DNA of 64,000 nt, from assembly GCF_047948215.1 (NCBI RefSeq), contig NC_134458.1:137376536-137440535 (forward strand), given 5' to 3'. The stretch is from Lycorma delicatula. Lineage: Eukaryota; Arthropoda; Insecta; Hemiptera; Fulgoridae. Position numbers and translations under genes: made by a program. The notes under the pieces are model-generated. The model made no database searches, was not told the DNA's origin, and saw nothing but the letters and a program-made list of their open reading frames with translations. This document shows, in pieces, positions 60,560-64,000 of this stretch (the stretch's first letter is position 1; every line of letters begins with the position of its first letter).

Positions 60560-61270
60560 CATATTTTTTATTTCACAGGCTGTTATTCCGGTGACTGTGA
60601 CCTTCACTATATATGAAATAGATAGGTGAATATATCTGATTTATATGTTCTGTTTAGCTATAGATACGATTTTATTGCTTTGATTTATTTCTGTGTATTG
60701 TATGATCCGATATGTACTTGATGTTAACTTGTTCAGTTATTTTGTATTTATGATTATATTGTATGCTGGTGAGAGTTTGGCGACTGTGATAGTTATGAAT
60801 TAAATATGTATTAAAGTATGTCCTGAGTTTGTACATATCCTTTGATGTAAGTTTATGTACTTGTGATTCACCTATGCATTCTGAGTATGAATGATGGTGC
60901 AACTCTGATGTTGATGAAGGTTTAGATGTCTTCAGTGTGACAATGTGATCTGTCTTAAGTATATGTTTTGGTGCACATCCTTTCAACCTAATATTGTTAG
61001 ACGTAGTGTAGTGTATTGTATTATTATCATTTTGTGAGAATTTTTACATTTGTGTATGTATGTTGTATGAATGAGTGTATGGGCGTATAACCCCCCCCCC
61101 CTTCGAAATGAAATGCTTGCTTAAGCTGTCCCAGGAAGGGTGGGAAGCCAGAGGTGAGAAAGGAGTTTTAGTCAATAGGGTGTAGGCACACATAGGCTTC
61201 TAATAACATCTAACCAAACCCATACGAGTCTAACACTCCCCCACTTGTATGGGGGGTACATAACTGGTAT
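60560..61270. other. Block of different composition with an 11-C run
   Basis: A T/G-rich part (60590-61080) is followed by a GC-richer part with eleven C at 61091-61101, cttcccacccttcctgggac on the minus strand and a G/C-rich tail near 61240-61260. Looks like a transposable-element end inserted in the intron. The 104-codon minus-strand frame at 60672-60986 is His/Ser/Thr-rich and unrecognised. Confidence 0.4.
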
Positions 61271-62196
61271 TTCTCAGACTCATCGTTAACAAAAAAAAAA
61301 GAAAGAACTTACTTAAAATTTTATAATAAAAGATTTTAGCATAAAAAACAAACTGTTATAATTTCTGCTTAGGAATTCCATCAAATGAATGCTATTGTTA
61401 TTTACAATGTCCATGAAGTAAGAACATTCAATGTTTTTATTACATCCTGTGCACACAACAATGAGTGTCTACGCTGATCTACTACCTTACATTTTAAAGT
61501 CTATTTTTTTTTTTTTTTTAATAATATGCAGAATCTGAAGAAGACCGTGGGTCGAAGCAGTATAAAGGTGTTTAATAACAAGTAAGCATGCTCAGATTGA
61601 TTAGCAATTCAGCTGATCTATAAGATGAAATTATCTATTTGAATTGTTTTAACTCAACATGATGTTTTTTTAATGATAATCCATTGCCATAAAAGTTACA
61701 ATAGAAAATTTAATTCAGTTAATCTTTTCAATTTTTACGAATCAGGTTAATATAATAAATATCAGCCAGAATAAAATACTTTTTTTATAATTGCATAAAG
61801 AAAGGATCACTTTAGGTTTAAATCTTTCTTTCCTTAACAGATATAATTCAATGATAATACATAAAAATATACTAAAGTTTTTCTAATAATACAGAACAAT
61901 GATGGTTTGTACTGATTAGAACAATATTTAAGTTGTATCAACTACCAAGGTCATTATTCATAATTTTGGGACTGAATTCATAAATCTTCCAGGCACCACT
62001 CAAGAATCAAAACTGGGATATTCTGTAAAGAAGTCAAGCACTTGTGCTACCAAAGCAATCAAAAAGTTTCTTTAATAATTACGAGTGCAATTTATAATTT
62101 ATTCAGTAATAAGTTATTAGTATATATATGCAATTACACCCAGCACAAAAATGCAAAATGCAGTTAAAACATAAATTTAAAAAAGTACAAACTTAC

Positions 62197-62269
62197 TAGC
62201 TTCAGTCTCTCTTCTATCAACTTCATCATAAACATCCATAGCCAAATCTTCAAATAAAGGATTAGGCAA
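62197..62269 (-). CDS. Git: Git exon, first Spa2-homology repeat
   Basis: 73 nt, 24 codons plus one base; acceptor ttacag, donor gtaagt. LPNPLFEDLAMDVYDEVDRR then ETEA is nearly identical to the mammalian NPLFSELAMDVYDEVDRRE. It is the most upstream Git exon in the window. The ArfGAP zinc finger and ankyrin repeats are not here and should lie at coordinates above 64,000, given minus-strand transcription. Together the seven exons give 370 codons, about half the length of mammalian GIT1. Confidence 0.96.
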
Positions 62270-63539
62270 CTGTAATACACAAAAGAAAATATTACTAACC
62301 AATAAATGCAATTGTAAAACATTAAAAAAAAGTCAGTTTAATATTTATAAAAAACAAAACTAAAGTTGATAAATTTTTAATTATAACAGACAATAGATAA
62401 ATAATTAAGTTTATTTTAAAGGTATATATATTTGTTTATTTCCTTATCAAAAATTATACAGTAAACTAGTCACAAAGTTATCTTTACAAAATTAGTTTAG
62501 AATTTTTATTTAATTGTTTTAATATTATTCCCTTATGAGTCTGTTATACACAATAGAAAGTAATTGAAGGATTTTCAAAAGGACGTCTAAGAAAATCAAA
62601 CTGATAATTATTTATTAAACGGAAATAAAGAGAATGAAGTGCACAGAGTATTAAGTAAGGAACATTGCAGTTTTATGATGAAGAATAGTGGACAAGGCAA
62701 TAAGAAAGGAAGTGGGAATATGTAAAATATTGATTAAGGCATTTTCAGACATCTAATAACTTCATAATTTTATGAAAAGAAAACCTATTTGGGAAAACCT
62801 GGCAAAACCATGGGTGGAAGAAGTACATATAAAATGAATCCAAGAAACAGACACAACCTGCATCATGAGCAAGAACAAGGTCAGGAGCAGTTAATGATTT
62901 GAGATGAATATTTAAGTCAAAATATTAAAAATATATTATTCCTGATCCTATTCAATACATAGCAGAGAGCATTATAATGAAACAAGATAAAAAGGTAATA
63001 AATGGAAAAATTAACATAACAATATTTATAATGATATCATGATTTACCCACAGGTACAATGATAGTTGAACTCAATTCAGAACAGATGCATAGTTGTAAA
63101 TCTCCCAAAATAATTTGGTTACTTAAAGGTGAATTTTGCTCATTTTCAGTTCAATTTATCAAAGTGTTTGTTTTAAGTTGAAGTTTCTTTTGTGGTGATT
63201 GGAGGTGTTGTGGACTTAGGAAACAAAGGTGTTACTCAAAAAATAGGTAAAAAATTAGTAATTAAAAAATTGTTTAATCCTACTCATAAGTAGTGTTTAG
63301 ATTACTAAACTAGTTACAACCAGATAGTAAACAAGGAAAACAATGTCTATATTTTAATACATATCTGATAAAATCAACTGAACTATTTATATTCAATAAC
63401 ATTATAAATTTGTTGGCGGTTGTGTTAACACTCAACCTTGATTTTTTGAATTCTCAACATGGCATAGATAAGAATTATTTATTATAGTTGCTGAAAAAAT
63501 TGAAGAATGGTATAAGAACTGATAAAAAAATTAATTAAA
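62270..63539 (-). other. Git intron, 3' portion
   Basis: AT-rich intron sequence. No further Git exon was seen up to the window edge. Confidence 0.55.
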
Positions 63540-64000
63540 ATAGAACTGACAAAGAATTATTTTAAAAACTCAGTAGAAAAATTCAGGATCTTGAAAGTTG
63601 TAATGAAAAGCTCAAAAATCAAACAAAAATTCTGAGAAGACAAAATAATTTAATATTTTATAGTAAGAAGGAATGTTGAGGAGATGATTTTAAGACCTTG
63701 AATGGTAAAATTATTAATCTGTCCAAAAAGGTACTGAATGCTGAAATAGAAGAAACTGATATAAACTACTTCAGGAGATCAGGAAAGATATCTGGTAAAA
63801 TTCAACCAATTATTACAGTACAGTTTTCTATTATAAAGGACAGAATGATTCTACAGAATGCATTTAAATTAAAAGGTAGCAACATTTTCATTTTACAGGA
63901 TTACAAGAAGAAAATAAGTCAGAGGCTTAACCATTTACAGAAAAATAGGAAAATTAGTAAAATAAAAGAACAGGTATTGGTTATAGATAATAAATATTAT
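63540..64000 (+). pseudogene. LINE ORF1-like fragment, runs off the window
   Basis: The plus strand reads KLSRKIQDLESCNEKLKNQT then KILRRQNNLIFYSKKEC-stop, followed in the same frame by INYFRRSGKISGKIQPIITV, FSIIKDRMILQNAFKLKGSN, IFILQDYKKKISQRLNHLQK and VLVIDNKYY. A coiled coil, then a RRQNNLIFYGI-like box, then a FRxGK and LKGS-IFI-EDY segment is the layout of the small coiled-coil RNA-binding ORF1 proteins found upstream of insect LINE endonuclease-RT genes. One stop (TGA) and a frame break upstream near 63563. Endonuclease and RT would be expected beyond 64,000 if the copy is longer. Confidence 0.7.

Larger units (their letters stand above)
56432..62196 (-). other. Git intron, 5.8 kb, with several repeat fragments
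   Basis: Holds a LINE-like 3' tail (about 56650-56882, ending aataaagattattattattt), the Tc1-like element at 57190-58480, a solo terminus-like block at 59885-60420 and a GC-richer block at 61090-61260 with an 11-C run. Confidence 0.6.

Noticed and set aside
60672..60986. 104-codon minus-strand open frame
   Set aside because: His/Ser/Thr-rich, no family recognised, no splice or promoter support; kept only as part of an anomalous block.
61520..61600. Motif tctgaagaagaccgtgggtc resembling a retroelement 3' segment
   Set aside because: Too short to assign, and no reverse transcriptase precedes it.

Overview
This is a 64 kb piece of a very AT-rich animal nuclear genome, most likely an insect and possibly a hemipteran. 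Evidence: spliced metazoan genes with long introns (GT-AG junctions checked by reading frame), a tRNA-derived SINE, and many decayed transposons of at least nine types (RTE and other LINEs, hAT, piggyBac, Helitron, mariner/Tc1, Merlin, foldback MITEs and an uncharacterised arthropod repeat protein). Species placement is inference. I saw no rRNA gene, free-standing tRNA gene or CRISPR array.

Layout. 1-6.1 kb: a 5'-truncated RTE-type LINE (544-3126) bounded by an 11-bp target duplication, beside a dead hAT transposase (3551-6072). 6.2-6.3 kb: two adjacent perfect hairpins. 7.59-9.24 kb: a decayed copy of an uncharacterised arthropod repeat protein, split by a tRNA-derived SINE with a 13/14-bp target duplication. 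9.5-14.4 kb: a long inverted pair of one repeat unit, a nested foldback element and two strong hairpins. 14.5-20.8 kb: Helitron helicase, piggyBac and LINE reverse-transcriptase relics. 22.35-22.81 kb: an intact intronless C1D gene (exosome cofactor), with a possible divergent promoter upstream. 25-36 kb: an unidentified ORF, an R1-like relic, a Charlie-type hAT, a Tc1/mariner fragment, a second SINE, a 1.3-kb mariner-like element with TA target sites, and a Merlin fragment. 36-41 kb: nothing recognisable.

41.1 kb to the right edge: the 3' half of Git (G-protein-coupled receptor kinase-interacting ArfGAP) on the minus strand. Seven exons join in frame to give the last 370 codons: the Spa2-homology region, a leucine/isoleucine coiled coil and the C-terminal focal-adhesion-targeting domain. 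The ArfGAP and ankyrin exons must lie beyond 64,000. Its introns hold a DD34D mariner, a mariner-like element with very long inverted termini, a 420-bp foldback MITE, a Tc1-like relic and further fragments. A LINE ORF1-like fragment runs off the right edge.

Two things stand out. One is the uncharacterised repeat-protein family at 7.6-9.2 kb. The other is a set of short-loop, near-perfect hairpins at seven places; one of them created an apparent 21-nt in-frame insertion with a stop codon inside a mariner transposase. The only host genes I can support are C1D and Git.
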